Shown here in pieces: positions 45,786-55,900 of a DNA stretch of 64,000 nt. The position numbers and the translations under genes were made by a program. The notes under the pieces are model-generated. The model searched no databases and was not told the origin of the DNA. It was given only the letters and a program-made list of their open reading frames with translations. Origin of the DNA: Fibrobacter sp. UWB5 (GTDB lineage Bacteria; Fibrobacterota; Fibrobacteria; Fibrobacterales; Fibrobacteraceae); the NCBI RefSeq assembly GCF_002210295.1, contig NZ_MWQH01000005.1, positions 211,761 to 275,760 on the forward strand. Reading direction: 5' to 3'. Each line of letters opens with the position of its first letter. Within the stretch, counting starts at the first letter, position 1.

Positions 45786-47180
45786 ATGAATATGAAGAGT
45801 GTATCGAAGTTCGGCCTGTGCCTGTTGAGCGCACTTGCCCTCAACGTTTATGCCCAAGACAACTGGGCTGGTAAGGACCTGAACGTTTCTTTCAGTAACA
45901 AGCGTATTGACGGTTTCAACTTCAAGAATGCGAAAGCCGTCGCCCATACTACCGACTTCCGTCGTGCTACCGGTGAAGGTCCGACCTTCCAGGGCGCAAA
46001 GCTCAACGAAGTGTCTTTCCAGAACGCCGTGATTAGCGGAGCAAACTTCGAAGGTGCCGACCTTACCAAGGCAACCATTAGTGGTGCCGACATCCGTAGC
46101 TCTTCGTTCGATGGCGCCAACATGGAAGAAGCCAACCTCTACCGTGCAACGCTTCTCGACAGTAACTTCCCGAAAGTGAATTTCAAGAACGCACGTCTCG
46201 ACGCTATGAAGGTGTCCGACAACGCTGACTTCAGCAAGTCCGACCTCACCCAGGCGTCCGTCATGGATGTGGACCTTACCGCTGCAGACTTCAGCAAGGC
46301 CAACCTGACCCGTGCAAACTTCTCCCGTTCCTTGATGGCTAACAGCGACCTCCGCAAGGCCACCATCGTGAAGACCGACTTTACCGCTTGTAACCTGATT
46401 GCCGCCAACTTCAAGGGCGTCGACCTCGTCGACGTGAACTTTGCCAAGGCTGGTCTTTCCCAGGCCAACTTCAGCGGTGCAGAATTCAAGAACGTGAACC
46501 TGCAGGACGCTGACCTTTCCTTGACGACCTTCAATGACGTCGACCTTTCCAAGACTCAGCTCCAGAAGGCCAAGTTCGCCCAGTCCACCGTGAAGAACAT
46601 GAAGTTCGACGGTCAGGACCTGACCGGCGTGATCTTCGACAAGGGCTCCGTCTCCAAGAGCTCGTTCGCAAAGACCAAGCTTTCCAAGGCATCCTTCTAC
46701 GATACCGAAGTGAGCAAGAACGCTTTCCAGAACGCAGAACTTCTGAAGGCTGTGTTCGACGGTGCCTACGTTCGTAAGAACATCTTCGACAAGGCTGACC
46801 TCACCAAGGCCAACTTCGCCAACTCCACCATCGAACGTTCCGACTTCATTCTCGCCCAGCTCAACGGTGTAAGCTTTGCCGGTGCTAAGCTCATCAAGGT
46901 GAACTTCACCAACGCCAACATGCAGGGCATCAAGATTGACGCCGACACCAAGATGGAAGACGTAGACTTCTCCGGTGCAAACCTCGAAGGCGCCAAGATC
47001 GAAAAGTTCACCGCCAAGAAGGTAATCTACGACAACAAGACCCAGTTCCCGTCCGGCTTTGACCCGCGTCAGTACGGCTTCACCAAGCGTGGTGAAAAGG
47101 CCGCCGACATCAAGGTCGAAGGCAGTGGTTCTTCTCCGAAGAAGAAGAGAAAGAAAAAAGCCGCTGACGACGAAGACTAG
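45786..47180 (+). CDS. secreted pentapeptide-repeat protein
   Basis: A 464-residue protein with a signal peptide (MNMKSVSKFGLCLLSALALNVYAQ), so periplasmic or surface. From about residue 30 to 430 it is built of A(D/N)LxxA-type pentapeptide repeats (for example ANFSGAEFKNVNLQDADL), which fold into a four-sided right-handed beta-helix. A Gly/Ser linker and a strongly basic tail with an acidic end (SSPKKKRKKKAADDED) close the protein. The start at 45786 has AAGGG seven bases upstream; ATGs six bases on either side are alternatives. Its codon use is very uniform (many AAC, AAG, GAC, TTC), suggesting high expression. Role unknown. A strong terminator follows. Confidence 0.9.
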   Translation: MNMKSVSKFGLCLLSALALNVYAQDNWAGKDLNVSFSNKRIDGFNFKNAKAVAHTTDFRRATGEGPTFQGAKLNEVSFQNAVISGANFEGADLTKATISGADIRSSSFDGANMEEANLYRATLLDSNFPKVNFKNARLDAMKVSDNADFSKSDLTQASVMDVDLTAADFSKANLTRANFSRSLMANSDLRKATIVKTDFTACNLIAANFKGVDLVDVNFAKAGLSQANFSGAEFKNVNLQDADLSLTTFNDVDLSKTQLQKAKFAQSTVKNMKFDGQDLTGVIFDKGSVSKSSFAKTKLSKASFYDTEVSKNAFQNAELLKAVFDGAYVRKNIFDKADLTKANFANSTIERSDFILAQLNGVSFAGAKLIKVNFTNANMQGIKIDADTKMEDVDFSGANLEGAKIEKFTAKKVIYDNKTQFPSGFDPRQYGFTKRGEKAADIKVEGSGSSPKKKRKKKAADDED

Positions 47181-47200
47181 TCTAGAACCTTAACGGATTT

Positions 47201-47233
47201 AAGAAGCCTCGGTGAAAACCGAGGCTTCTTTTA
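47201..47233. terminator. intrinsic terminator between pentapeptide gene and radA
   Basis: A 13-bp perfect stem (47201-47213 with 47218-47230) capped by a GAAA tetraloop. TTT follows on the plus strand and a short T-rich tail on the minus strand. It is placed between convergent genes. Confidence 0.9.
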
Positions 47234-47242
47234 GTGGGTTGG

Positions 47243-48637
47243 TTACTTGCGGTCCATCAGCCAGTTCACGGCTTCGGAGAGGGTGTGGACCTGAACAATC
47301 TTCATGCCGGAGGTGTTTTCGGGCAGGCGACCGCCCGCAGGCACTACGGCCTCGGTGATTCCCAGGCGGCGGGCTTCCTTGAGCCGCTGTTCCAGCAGGC
47401 TCACGGAGCGGACCTCGCCGGACAGTCCCAATTCACCGATGACAATGCACTGGCGGCCTAGCGGAATCGCGAGGTGGTTGCTGGCAATAGCAAGAGCCAG
47501 GGCGAGGTCCGATGAAGTGTCGGAGACCTTCAGCCCGCCGGCAATGGAAGCAAAAACGTCTGAGGCTCCGACCACTACCCCGCCGAATTTTTCGAGCAAG
47601 GCAAGGATAATCGTAAGCCTCTTCGGGTCGATTCCTGCCGCCACGCGCTGGGGAACGGCAAACGTGGTCGAACTCACGAGTGCCTGCGTTTCAAAAAGCA
47701 TGGCGCGCGTGCCTTCAAGCGTACAGCAGACCACACTCCCGGGCGTCGGCGGAACGTTTTCTTGCAAGAACACCCGGCTCGGGTTTTCCACCGGAGAAAG
47801 CCCGTGCCCGGTCATCTCGAACACGCCGATTTCATCGGTCGCGCCAAAGCGGTTCTTGATGGTGCGGAGAATGCGGTACTGATGATTGCGGTCACCTTCA
47901 AAATACACGACGGTGTCGACCATGTGTTCCAAAATGCGCGGGCCCGCGATCTGGCCATCCTTGGTCACATGCCCGATCAGAATCGTGATGCAGCCCGTAT
48001 TCTTGGCAAAGACCATCAGGTCGAGCGTACATTCGCGCAGCTGCGTGGCGCAGCCCGGAGTGCCCGACAAGTCACTCTTGTAGACCGTCTGGATAGAATC
48101 AATTACGAGCACTTGCGGCTTGAGTTCCTGCGCCTGCTGCAAGATTTTTTCGAGGCTAGTTTCGCAGAGTAAAAGCATGTCGGAGCCCGCGACATTCAAG
48201 CGTTCACTGCGGAGCTTGACCTGAACCGCGCTCTCTTCGCCGCTTACATAAAGCGTCTTGACGCCGGCGGCTGTCATGGTGGCGAGTGTCGATAACACAA
48301 GCGTGGACTTACCGATGCCCGGATCGCCACCAATGAGCACCAGGGAACCTGGTGCAAGCCCGCCCCCCAGCACGCGGTCAAATTCGGCATTGGCGGAGCT
48401 CAGCCGCCGCGTATCCTCGGTCGCGACATCCTTGAGCGGAACCACCTTGTGCACCGGGCCACCCAAGCCGCGAGAGGCTCGACCGCCCTCGAGAATATTT
48501 TCGACCACGTGTTCCTTGAGGCTGCTCCATGCACCGCAGAACGGGCACTTGCCCGCCCACTTAGGCGTGGTGTTGCCGCATTCGGTGCAAAGGAACTCAA
48601 TTTCTTTTTTCGCTTTCGACTTATTTAGTGCTACCAT
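47243..48637 (-). CDS. radA: DNA repair protein RadA
   Basis: A 464-residue RecA-like branch migration ATPase used in recombination repair. The N-terminal zinc finger CTECGNTTPKWAGKCPFCGAW is followed by Walker A LIGGDPGIGKSTLVLS (about 90-105), the RadA-specific KNRFG motif (IKNRFGATDEIGVFEM), and a C-terminal Lon-like domain (VGASDVFASIAGGLKV, GELGLSGEVRSV). The ATG at 48637 is chosen because homologues start close to the zinc finger. It lies 75 bp downstream of the helicase gene start-to-stop boundary on the same strand and converges on the pentapeptide gene. Confidence 0.96.
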   Translation of the reverse strand: MVALNKSKAKKEIEFLCTECGNTTPKWAGKCPFCGAWSSLKEHVVENILEGGRASRGLGGPVHKVVPLKDVATEDTRRLSSANAEFDRVLGGGLAPGSLVLIGGDPGIGKSTLVLSTLATMTAAGVKTLYVSGEESAVQVKLRSERLNVAGSDMLLLCETSLEKILQQAQELKPQVLVIDSIQTVYKSDLSGTPGCATQLRECTLDLMVFAKNTGCITILIGHVTKDGQIAGPRILEHMVDTVVYFEGDRNHQYRILRTIKNRFGATDEIGVFEMTGHGLSPVENPSRVFLQENVPPTPGSVVCCTLEGTRAMLFETQALVSSTTFAVPQRVAAGIDPKRLTIILALLEKFGGVVVGASDVFASIAGGLKVSDTSSDLALALAIASNHLAIPLGRQCIVIGELGLSGEVRSVSLLEQRLKEARRLGITEAVVPAGGRLPENTSGMKIVQVHTLSEAVNWLMDRK

Positions 48638-48712
48638 GTGCACTAATATAACAAAATGCGTCTGACACAAATTGTCAAACGCACGCAAATGCACAAAAAA
48701 GCACTAAAGTAA

Positions 48713-51010
48713 TTACGGTATTTTCGTCAAAGGAAAGTCAAACTGGATAGAGCGCGGGGTCGCAAATTTTTCGAAAGCGATTTCGTAACAGAAGTTCTTT
48801 TCGTCTACCGCCTTCACGATTCCCATGCCAAAGATTTTATGCACCACGCGGTCGCCCTCGTCAAACTCGGCTGAAGGAGCCTTCTTTACAAGTCCAAGGC
48901 TTTCGTCGCTCAAAAATTCGCGGTCGCGATCGATGTTTGCGATGTAGGCTTTCGCGGCCTCGAGAAAATCTTCTGAAATGCCGCGGGCGATGTTCAAACC
49001 GCCCATATCCATTTCGAGCAGGAATCTGGACGGGTAGCGGGTTCCACTTTCGCCCGCAACGCCATCTTCGGCATCGCTTAAACAAAGTACATTCTCGGCG
49101 CGGGTAAATGCTACATAGGCCAGGCGGCGTTCTTCTTCCAGCTGGATTTTGTTCTGTACGCGCTTGACCGGAAAGAAGCCTTCGTTTAAGCCGCATACGA
49201 ATACATACGGGAATTCCAAGCCCTTCGCGTTGTGAATCGTCATGAGTTGCACGCGGTCTTTTTCTTCCGTGTCTTCGTCGGTGTTCGTGAACAGCACGAT
49301 GTTCTGCAAGTATTCATCTAGCGAGGCGTCTTCTTCGTAGTAATTCTCGAATTCCAGAATGCCCTGCTTGAGTTCCGCCAGATTGTCCAGGCGGTCTTCG
49401 TCGCCGTCTAGACGCAACATTTCTTCGTACTTGGTTTCGCGCAGGATTTTCGCGAGGACTTCGGAGACGCTCATGTCCTTGTAGCGGGAACGGTACTTTT
49501 CAATCAGCTTCACGTATTCGACCACATTGCTCCGGGCCAGGAATCCCTTGCAGTCGAAATCGATTTTTTGATTTTCATCGCCGACAGAAGAAAGTTCCGC
49601 CTGCGACGATACATCGGCCGCCACATTGTTCAAAAGGCCCGCCTCCGAAACGATTTCAAGCAGAGCCTCGTAAAGCCCGACTCCGCGGGCATCGGCAAAG
49701 GCCTGCAATGTCGCAATTTTCTTCGGGCCGAACTGGCGCTTGGGCGTATTCACCGTACGTACAAACGACAAATCATCGGCGTACACCAGCATTCGCAAGT
49801 AGCAAATGACATCCTTGATTTCTTTGCGCTGGTAAAAGCCGACGCCGCTGTAAACCTTGTAAGGGATGTTTTCGGCCATCAAGGCTTCTTCTACAGAGCG
49901 CGACTGCGAGTGCATGCGATAAAGTACCGCAATATCCTTGTAATGGGCTGCGCTTTGCACGGCATTCTGGATTTGTTCTACAATCCATTTGGCCTCTTCG
50001 CGGGTGTTCTTGGCGTGGTAAAAGACAGGCGTCTTGCCGCCGACACGCTTTGGCCTTAAGACTTTTTCGATTCGGAACTTGTTGTTCTTGATGACCGCAT
50101 CCGGCACCTTCAAAATGCTGGGCGTAGAACGGTAATTGTTTTGCAGCAAAATCGTCTTGGTGTTTTCGTGAGTCTTGTCAAATTCCAGAATGCGATTGAC
50201 ATCGGCTCCGCGCCAGCCGTAAATAGTCTGGTCCGGGTCGCCTACCACAAAAAGGTTCTTGTGGTAGCTCGCCAGCAAATCCGCCAGCTGGTACTGCTGA
50301 CCGTCGATATCCTGGTATTCGTCGACCATGATGTACATCATGCGCTTGCGCCACTTGTCGAGCTGTTCCGGAAAATTTTCGAGAATGTACAGCGTCGAAA
50401 GAATCAGGTCGTCAAAGTCCAGCGCGTAATTCTTTTTCTGCTCGTAAAGGTAGCGGTAATAAACCCGCATCCACTTGTCATCGGCCGCTTCCGAAAGCGC
50501 GAGCAAATGATCTTTAGTAGTCAAGCCTTCTGACGGCAGTTCCGCAAACAGCGAGACGTAATTGATGTCGGCCGCCTTACGGCCCCCAATGTAGTCGATG
50601 ACGCTGCTGATTTTCAAGTCTTTAAGCGAGTAACCCAAATCGGCGTAAGCCTTGTGCAAAAGGGACTTCTGGTCGTCTTCGTCCAGAATCATGAATTCTT
50701 TCGGGTAGTTCAGCACATGGATTTCTTCGCGCAAAAACCGCACGCAAAAGCCGTGGAACGTAGAAATGTAGCCGCTATCATCGCCGCCCAACACCGTGCG
50801 AATACGCTTTTTCATTTCGTTCGCGGCCTTGTTGGTAAACGTGACGCAAAGGATGTTCGACGGCGAAATGCCCATCTCTTTCACCAGGTACAGGTAACGC
50901 TGGGTCAGTGTCCGGGTCTTACCGGAGCCCGCTCCTGCCACCACACGCACAAAACCCTCGGTGGTTTCTACCGCTTCCCGCTGCTCCAAATCCATATTTT
51001 CTAGGGCCAT
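48713..51010 (-). CDS. pcrA: UvrD/PcrA-type superfamily I DNA helicase
   Basis: A 765-residue SF1A 3'-5' helicase of the UvrD/PcrA/Rep group used in excision repair and removal of recombination proteins. Motifs in order: EQREAVE Q-motif, VVAGAGSGKTRTLTQR (Walker A), CVTFTNKAANEMKKR, YIMVDEYQDID (Walker B), VGDPDQTIYGWRGAD, LQNNYRST, VQLMTIHNAKGLEFPYVFV and EEERRLAYVAFTRA. A C-terminal Tudor-like module (EGDRVVHKIFGMGIVKAVDE) typical of PcrA/UvrD is present. The ATG at 51010 has GAGG upstream. The radA start follows 75 bp after its stop. The symbol pcrA versus uvrD is a naming choice. Confidence 0.94.
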   Translation of the reverse strand: MALENMDLEQREAVETTEGFVRVVAGAGSGKTRTLTQRYLYLVKEMGISPSNILCVTFTNKAANEMKKRIRTVLGGDDSGYISTFHGFCVRFLREEIHVLNYPKEFMILDEDDQKSLLHKAYADLGYSLKDLKISSVIDYIGGRKAADINYVSLFAELPSEGLTTKDHLLALSEAADDKWMRVYYRYLYEQKKNYALDFDDLILSTLYILENFPEQLDKWRKRMMYIMVDEYQDIDGQQYQLADLLASYHKNLFVVGDPDQTIYGWRGADVNRILEFDKTHENTKTILLQNNYRSTPSILKVPDAVIKNNKFRIEKVLRPKRVGGKTPVFYHAKNTREEAKWIVEQIQNAVQSAAHYKDIAVLYRMHSQSRSVEEALMAENIPYKVYSGVGFYQRKEIKDVICYLRMLVYADDLSFVRTVNTPKRQFGPKKIATLQAFADARGVGLYEALLEIVSEAGLLNNVAADVSSQAELSSVGDENQKIDFDCKGFLARSNVVEYVKLIEKYRSRYKDMSVSEVLAKILRETKYEEMLRLDGDEDRLDNLAELKQGILEFENYYEEDASLDEYLQNIVLFTNTDEDTEEKDRVQLMTIHNAKGLEFPYVFVCGLNEGFFPVKRVQNKIQLEEERRLAYVAFTRAENVLCLSDAEDGVAGESGTRYPSRFLLEMDMGGLNIARGISEDFLEAAKAYIANIDRDREFLSDESLGLVKKAPSAEFDEGDRVVHKIFGMGIVKAVDEKNFCYEIAFEKFATPRSIQFDFPLTKIP

Positions 51011-51192
51011 GTGCACCTCGTTACATAGTGAACATTTGTTTTACTGCACAAAAATATAGTATTTTTAGGACAATAGTGTTATAGCCCCCTGAAATCTAAG
51101 CACAAGAAATAGCTACAATCAGAGCCAAAATCAAAAAAGAACACAACATTCCCCAAAATAGAGTATATTTTAAGCAAACACTCGAGGTGTAT

Positions 51193-52758
51193 ATGGGAGC
51201 AAAGTTCTTATTGTCTTTAGGGCTAGCCCTGTCGGCGGCTCAAGCGTTCGGTGCCGTGTATTACGTGGCAACCGACGGCAATGACAATGCGGCGGGCACA
51301 AAGGAGAAGCCCTTCGCAACCCTCAACAAGGCAAACAAGGTGGTGACCGCAGGCGATACCGTCTGGATTCGCGGTGGCGTGTACGACCTGCACGATACGG
51401 TGTTTTTTGCGCGCTATCAAATGACGGCGGGCATTCTCTTGACAGCGAGCGGCGAGAGCGACGATAACCGCATTCATTATCTTGCCTATCCGGGAGAGCG
51501 TCCGGTTTTTGACGGGGCGAACCTTCCGGTGGCTATCGGCAGGGAGTATAGCGATGGCACGCCTGCGGGTGCGATGTACACGTCGCCTATCGTGATTTCG
51601 GCGAAGTTCCTGCATTTGAAGGGGTTTGAGGTTCGCAATACGCCCATGAAGCATAATTCAAATTCGGGTGTGTTTCTGTATGCGAGCAAGCACATTTTTC
51701 TAGAAGAGATGGATAGCCACCACAATGCGGGCCCGGGGTTCTTTGCGAACGACGGTGCTGCAGATGGCGGCGGGCACATTTTTTTGAATTGCGATGCCCA
51801 CGACAATTACGACCCTACGGGTTGGCAGGGCGATGGCGAAAATGCGGACGGTTTCGGTGCGCATTACCAGAGGCCGGGCGAGGGCGATACCACCAAGTTT
51901 ATTGGGTGTCGCGCCTGGTGGAACAGCGACGACGGTTTCGATTTTATCAACCAGGAATTCCCGGTGGTTCTGGAGAACTGCTATGCCATGGGGAATGGCT
52001 ACAGCGATTACGGGCGCGGGAACCCGAAAAATGGAAACGGTTACGGAATCAAGATGGGCCAGAGCACGTATGGCACCGGACATCATATCATTAAGTATTG
52101 CGTCGCTTGGAATAATAAATCTTCGGGCTTTTACGCGAACTACACCAATGCCGGCAGCCAGTGGCTCAACAACACGGCCTACATGAACAAGGACCGTTCT
52201 TTTAGCATGGCATCGACGCTCTACGCCGAAGACGGCAAAACTCGCCTTGCCGAGGTGGCCCCGCTTACGGGCGACAACGCGCATGTTATGAAGAACAATA
52301 TCGCCTTTCCGAATAAGCTTTCGCAAATCGGAACCTGCTGGGAAAAGATTTCGAGCCAGAACATCGACCACTACGTGGATTGCCCGGCGGGTGAAAACAA
52401 CACTTGGAATTTAAATCTCGATTTGACCGAAGACGACTTTGTGAGTCTCGATGACCCGAGCATGACCGTGACCGGCAAGGACCTCTCGACGATTCCGGGA
52501 ATCTTGGGCCCGCGTAATGCCGACGGCAGCCTGCCCGATGTGGACTTCTTGAAACTCAAGGAAGGGAGCCGCGCCCTAGAATTAGGCTTGGGAGCGTATC
52601 AATACAGCTATTCTATAACCCCGATAGCCAAAAAATTCCGGAATCCAACGAACCCACTCATGGCCCCCAGAGCCCCCGCGAAGACATTTGATTTACAAGG
52701 CCGCTACTTGGGCAATTCCAGGCGCAACAAAGCGCCCCGTTATTTCATAACAAAGTAA
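51193..52758 (+). CDS. secreted pectate lyase-like beta-helix protein (PL9 type)
   Basis: A 521-residue secreted protein. A signal peptide (ends near QAFGA) is followed by a right-handed beta-helix. YYVATDGNDNAAGTKEKPFATLNKA is the DUF1565-like opening. GENADGFGAHYQ, CRAWWNSDDGFDFI, GNGYGIKMG and AWNNKSSGFYAN match the calcium and catalytic-Lys regions of polysaccharide lyase family 9, which cleaves polygalacturonate. The C-terminus has a spacer and a tail FDLQGRYLG...APRYFITK, similar to the sorting-type tails of secreted FCB-group enzymes. GAGG precedes the ATG by five bases. It is a single gene in front of tamB, consistent with a plant cell wall degrader. Confidence 0.85.
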   Translation: MGAKFLLSLGLALSAAQAFGAVYYVATDGNDNAAGTKEKPFATLNKANKVVTAGDTVWIRGGVYDLHDTVFFARYQMTAGILLTASGESDDNRIHYLAYPGERPVFDGANLPVAIGREYSDGTPAGAMYTSPIVISAKFLHLKGFEVRNTPMKHNSNSGVFLYASKHIFLEEMDSHHNAGPGFFANDGAADGGGHIFLNCDAHDNYDPTGWQGDGENADGFGAHYQRPGEGDTTKFIGCRAWWNSDDGFDFINQEFPVVLENCYAMGNGYSDYGRGNPKNGNGYGIKMGQSTYGTGHHIIKYCVAWNNKSSGFYANYTNAGSQWLNNTAYMNKDRSFSMASTLYAEDGKTRLAEVAPLTGDNAHVMKNNIAFPNKLSQIGTCWEKISSQNIDHYVDCPAGENNTWNLNLDLTEDDFVSLDDPSMTVTGKDLSTIPGILGPRNADGSLPDVDFLKLKEGSRALELGLGAYQYSYSITPIAKKFRNPTNPLMAPRAPAKTFDLQGRYLGNSRRNKAPRYFITK

Positions 52759-52908
52759 CAAAAATCACCTCCCGATTGCGTTTTCACGCCTTTGTAAGCA
52801 AACCGAAACAAAAGAGACGTCTAACTCGTTGACAGACAACGATTTAGGACCGCTTTTCCGCGGAATCCGAAGACCGGATTTCGCGTATTTTCTATACTTG
52901 GAATCAAG

Positions 52909-55900
52909 TTGATCAGGAGACCGACGACATTTCTAGGAACAGCCGCCTTCGCCACGGCTGTTGTTGGCGCCATTGCCCTTGGCGTCTGGTTCCTGCATGC
53001 GCTCGTGGAACGATTCCTGTCGACTCCGCACACGGTCGCGGGTATTACGATTAGCCCTCACGGGCACCGTATGGACGACCTTTTGACCCACCATTTCGAT
53101 TCGATCCGGGTTTCAATGGACGGGACCGATATCAAGGTAGCCAACCCCAATTTGGAAATCACCTTGCTTGGCGAACCCAAGGGCATTCGACTCGCCATGG
53201 ATTCGGTGATTGCAGACATTGACGTTCCCAAGGAAAATGACGAGAAAAAGTCGAAGAAAAACGACAGCATTCCCAAATTCCCGGAAAAACTGAAAATTCA
53301 CATCCCGGCGCAAGTCGACGTCAAGGAGGCGCGCGTTAACCTTTCGGACGGCAAGAGCTGGCAAGCAAGCAATATTTCTGTAGAAAGCCGCGGGCAAAAG
53401 GCTCTTTCCATCAGCGCAAGAAACATTAAAGGCGACTATATCTCGGCGCCGGCAAGCGTTACCCTGAACGCAGATTTCAGCAGCGACAAATTGAAGCTTG
53501 ACGGCAAGATCAAGACGAAGAAAGATTCTATCGCCTTGAATGTCGAAGCGCCCAAGGACAACCTCGGAAAAATCAAGACTAGCACAGACCTAACCATCAC
53601 CAATCCCGAAGACTGGATTCCGGTGGAGCTGCCGCCGGCAGTACCCGAACTCGGCAAGGTCAAGGTATCCGCTACGGCCAACGTCGACTTGCAAAAGAAC
53701 CGCACCTCATACGACGCCACGATTGAAACGAGAGTGGGCGCTTTCTGGCCGCTGCTTGCCGAAAACGTGACCGTAAACCTTTCGGGCGACATGGAAAACA
53801 TCGATGCCGATGTGGTTCTCAGGAACGACGAAGGCGGAACGATCGTACTGAACGGAAACGTCGATAAAGAAAGGAACGTGTTCTTCACGGGGCGCGTCGA
53901 CCGCATGAACGCGATGTTCGGTCCACAGATGATGCCGCTTGACATGGAAATCAAATCGGGCGAACTAATCGACAACGAGCTGACCGTTTCAATCGAAACC
54001 CGGCACGGATCACTTGTCGACGCTGAAGTTCATCTCAAGGATTCGCTTTCGCTCACCTTTACCGGTGACATTTCCCCTTACGAACCGTGGGCACTAGACT
54101 GGACGCAAGGCAACCTGACCTTGGGCGCGCGAACGAAGGCATACGGATCCTTTGACGGACATTACCTGAAAATTCTCGCGAAGGTCAATTCGATTATCAA
54201 CGCCTACCACATAACGGCAGACTCTCTGCAGGTGACGCTCGCCCTCAACAAGAAGGGAATCGACTTTACGAACGGTGTCATTTACACTCCGAACGAAACA
54301 TTTGACTTTGACGGCGACGTGAAATGGAATGACGAACACCCGCACACCTCTTGGAACGTAAGACAGCAGCACGGCGGCAGCGCAAGCGCGTACGTGCACA
54401 TCGGAGATTCGATTGCGCTCGACGTTCTGGCCGACAAGGTGGTTTTTGAAACGATTCCGTTCTCAGATATCAAACTCGGACGAAACATTCGAGGCAAGGT
54501 AAGCGGCGAATGGCACCACGACTTCGACAACCGATTCGGACAAATGGACGTGTCCGTGGATGGCGGTTTGGACGCTTTCAACGTCGGGCTCGAAACATCT
54601 CTCCGCGCCAACGGAGACACGCTGTTCATCGACCACTTCAAGGCCATCCATAACCGAAACTCCGTTACTGCAACAACCGTATTCGTGTTGCCTAACGATT
54701 CGAACCCGGACTTCAAGCCCACGACCTTCCTACCTGTAGAAGTGCTATTCGCAAACATTTCTTCGCACGACTTCAGTATTCCGCTACTGCTTGAAAGCTT
54801 TAACGACAGCACGCTCACCTCAGGCATGCTGAACGGTGACCTCACATACAACCAAGGCAACAAGCTCATTGGAAACCTGAGTTTTGCCGACATCAAATTC
54901 CGAAAGATTCCGCCCGACCTGTTCAACATTCGAAAGCTGAACGTGTTTGCCGAAAACGACAAGGTTGAACTGAACGCATACCTGGACATCGGTGGCGGCG
55001 GCTGGACCGGCAACACGCAGGTGATTATCAACAACGTGTTTAGCGACAAGCGTCACGTCAGTTTCTCGCATGGCAGTGACAACGGCGGCACGGTTTGGGC
55101 CGAAGGCTTTATTGACAACGACCTGTTATTCAAGGGAACTGTAGACGCAAACGGTTCTTGGTTCATTCCGGGAACGGTCAGCGAAATCAAGAATACCGAC
55201 TTGCATGTGGACATTGCGGCCGATCTGCGAAAGGGACTTACCGGAATTACCGCAGACATGAGCTTGGATTCCACCATATACGAACCGCCTAGAACAAAGG
55301 TGCAGTTCCCGATTTACATGCGCGGCCATGTGGAAGACGGTCTCTTGAACATTTACGAAGCAAGAACCAAGAATGAAAACGACGAAGTCATTTCGGGAAC
55401 GCTGCAGTTCAACCTCGACAGCATGAAGATTGATTCTATCAACGTGCATTCCGACCGTTATTCAATCAAGACCGAGTCGCACTACCTTGTGCTTGAAGAC
55501 ATCAATTCTACCATGACCGACAGCGAAGAAGAGTTGCGCGTGACCGCGAACATTCCGAAGATTTCTTACAAGTTTAACAACGTAATTTACGGCGATGCAG
55601 AAGCCATTGCCCGCGGAAATATCGGTTTCGCGATTCCGCATAGTCAAGAAGGCATCATCAAGAACAGTACCATTACAGGCGATATTACAATTGACAAGAT
55701 GGTGTTCTACCGCGACTTTGACATTGACATTACGCCTGCAGCTCTCGACAAGTACTTGACCATGTTCAACAACTTTGTCGCCAAGATGCGCAAGGAAGGC
55801 GCAAAAGAAGAAAAGATTTCTGTATCAAGCCCCATTAACCTTGCGGTGCATATCAGCGACTCTCAGACAGATTCCATGGCTGTCGTAACACCATTTGCAA

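Noticed and set aside
47120..47160. PKKKRKKK tail resembling a eukaryotic nuclear localisation signal in the pentapeptide protein
   Set aside because: Low-complexity basic tails are common; there is no other reason to think the protein enters a eukaryotic nucleus.
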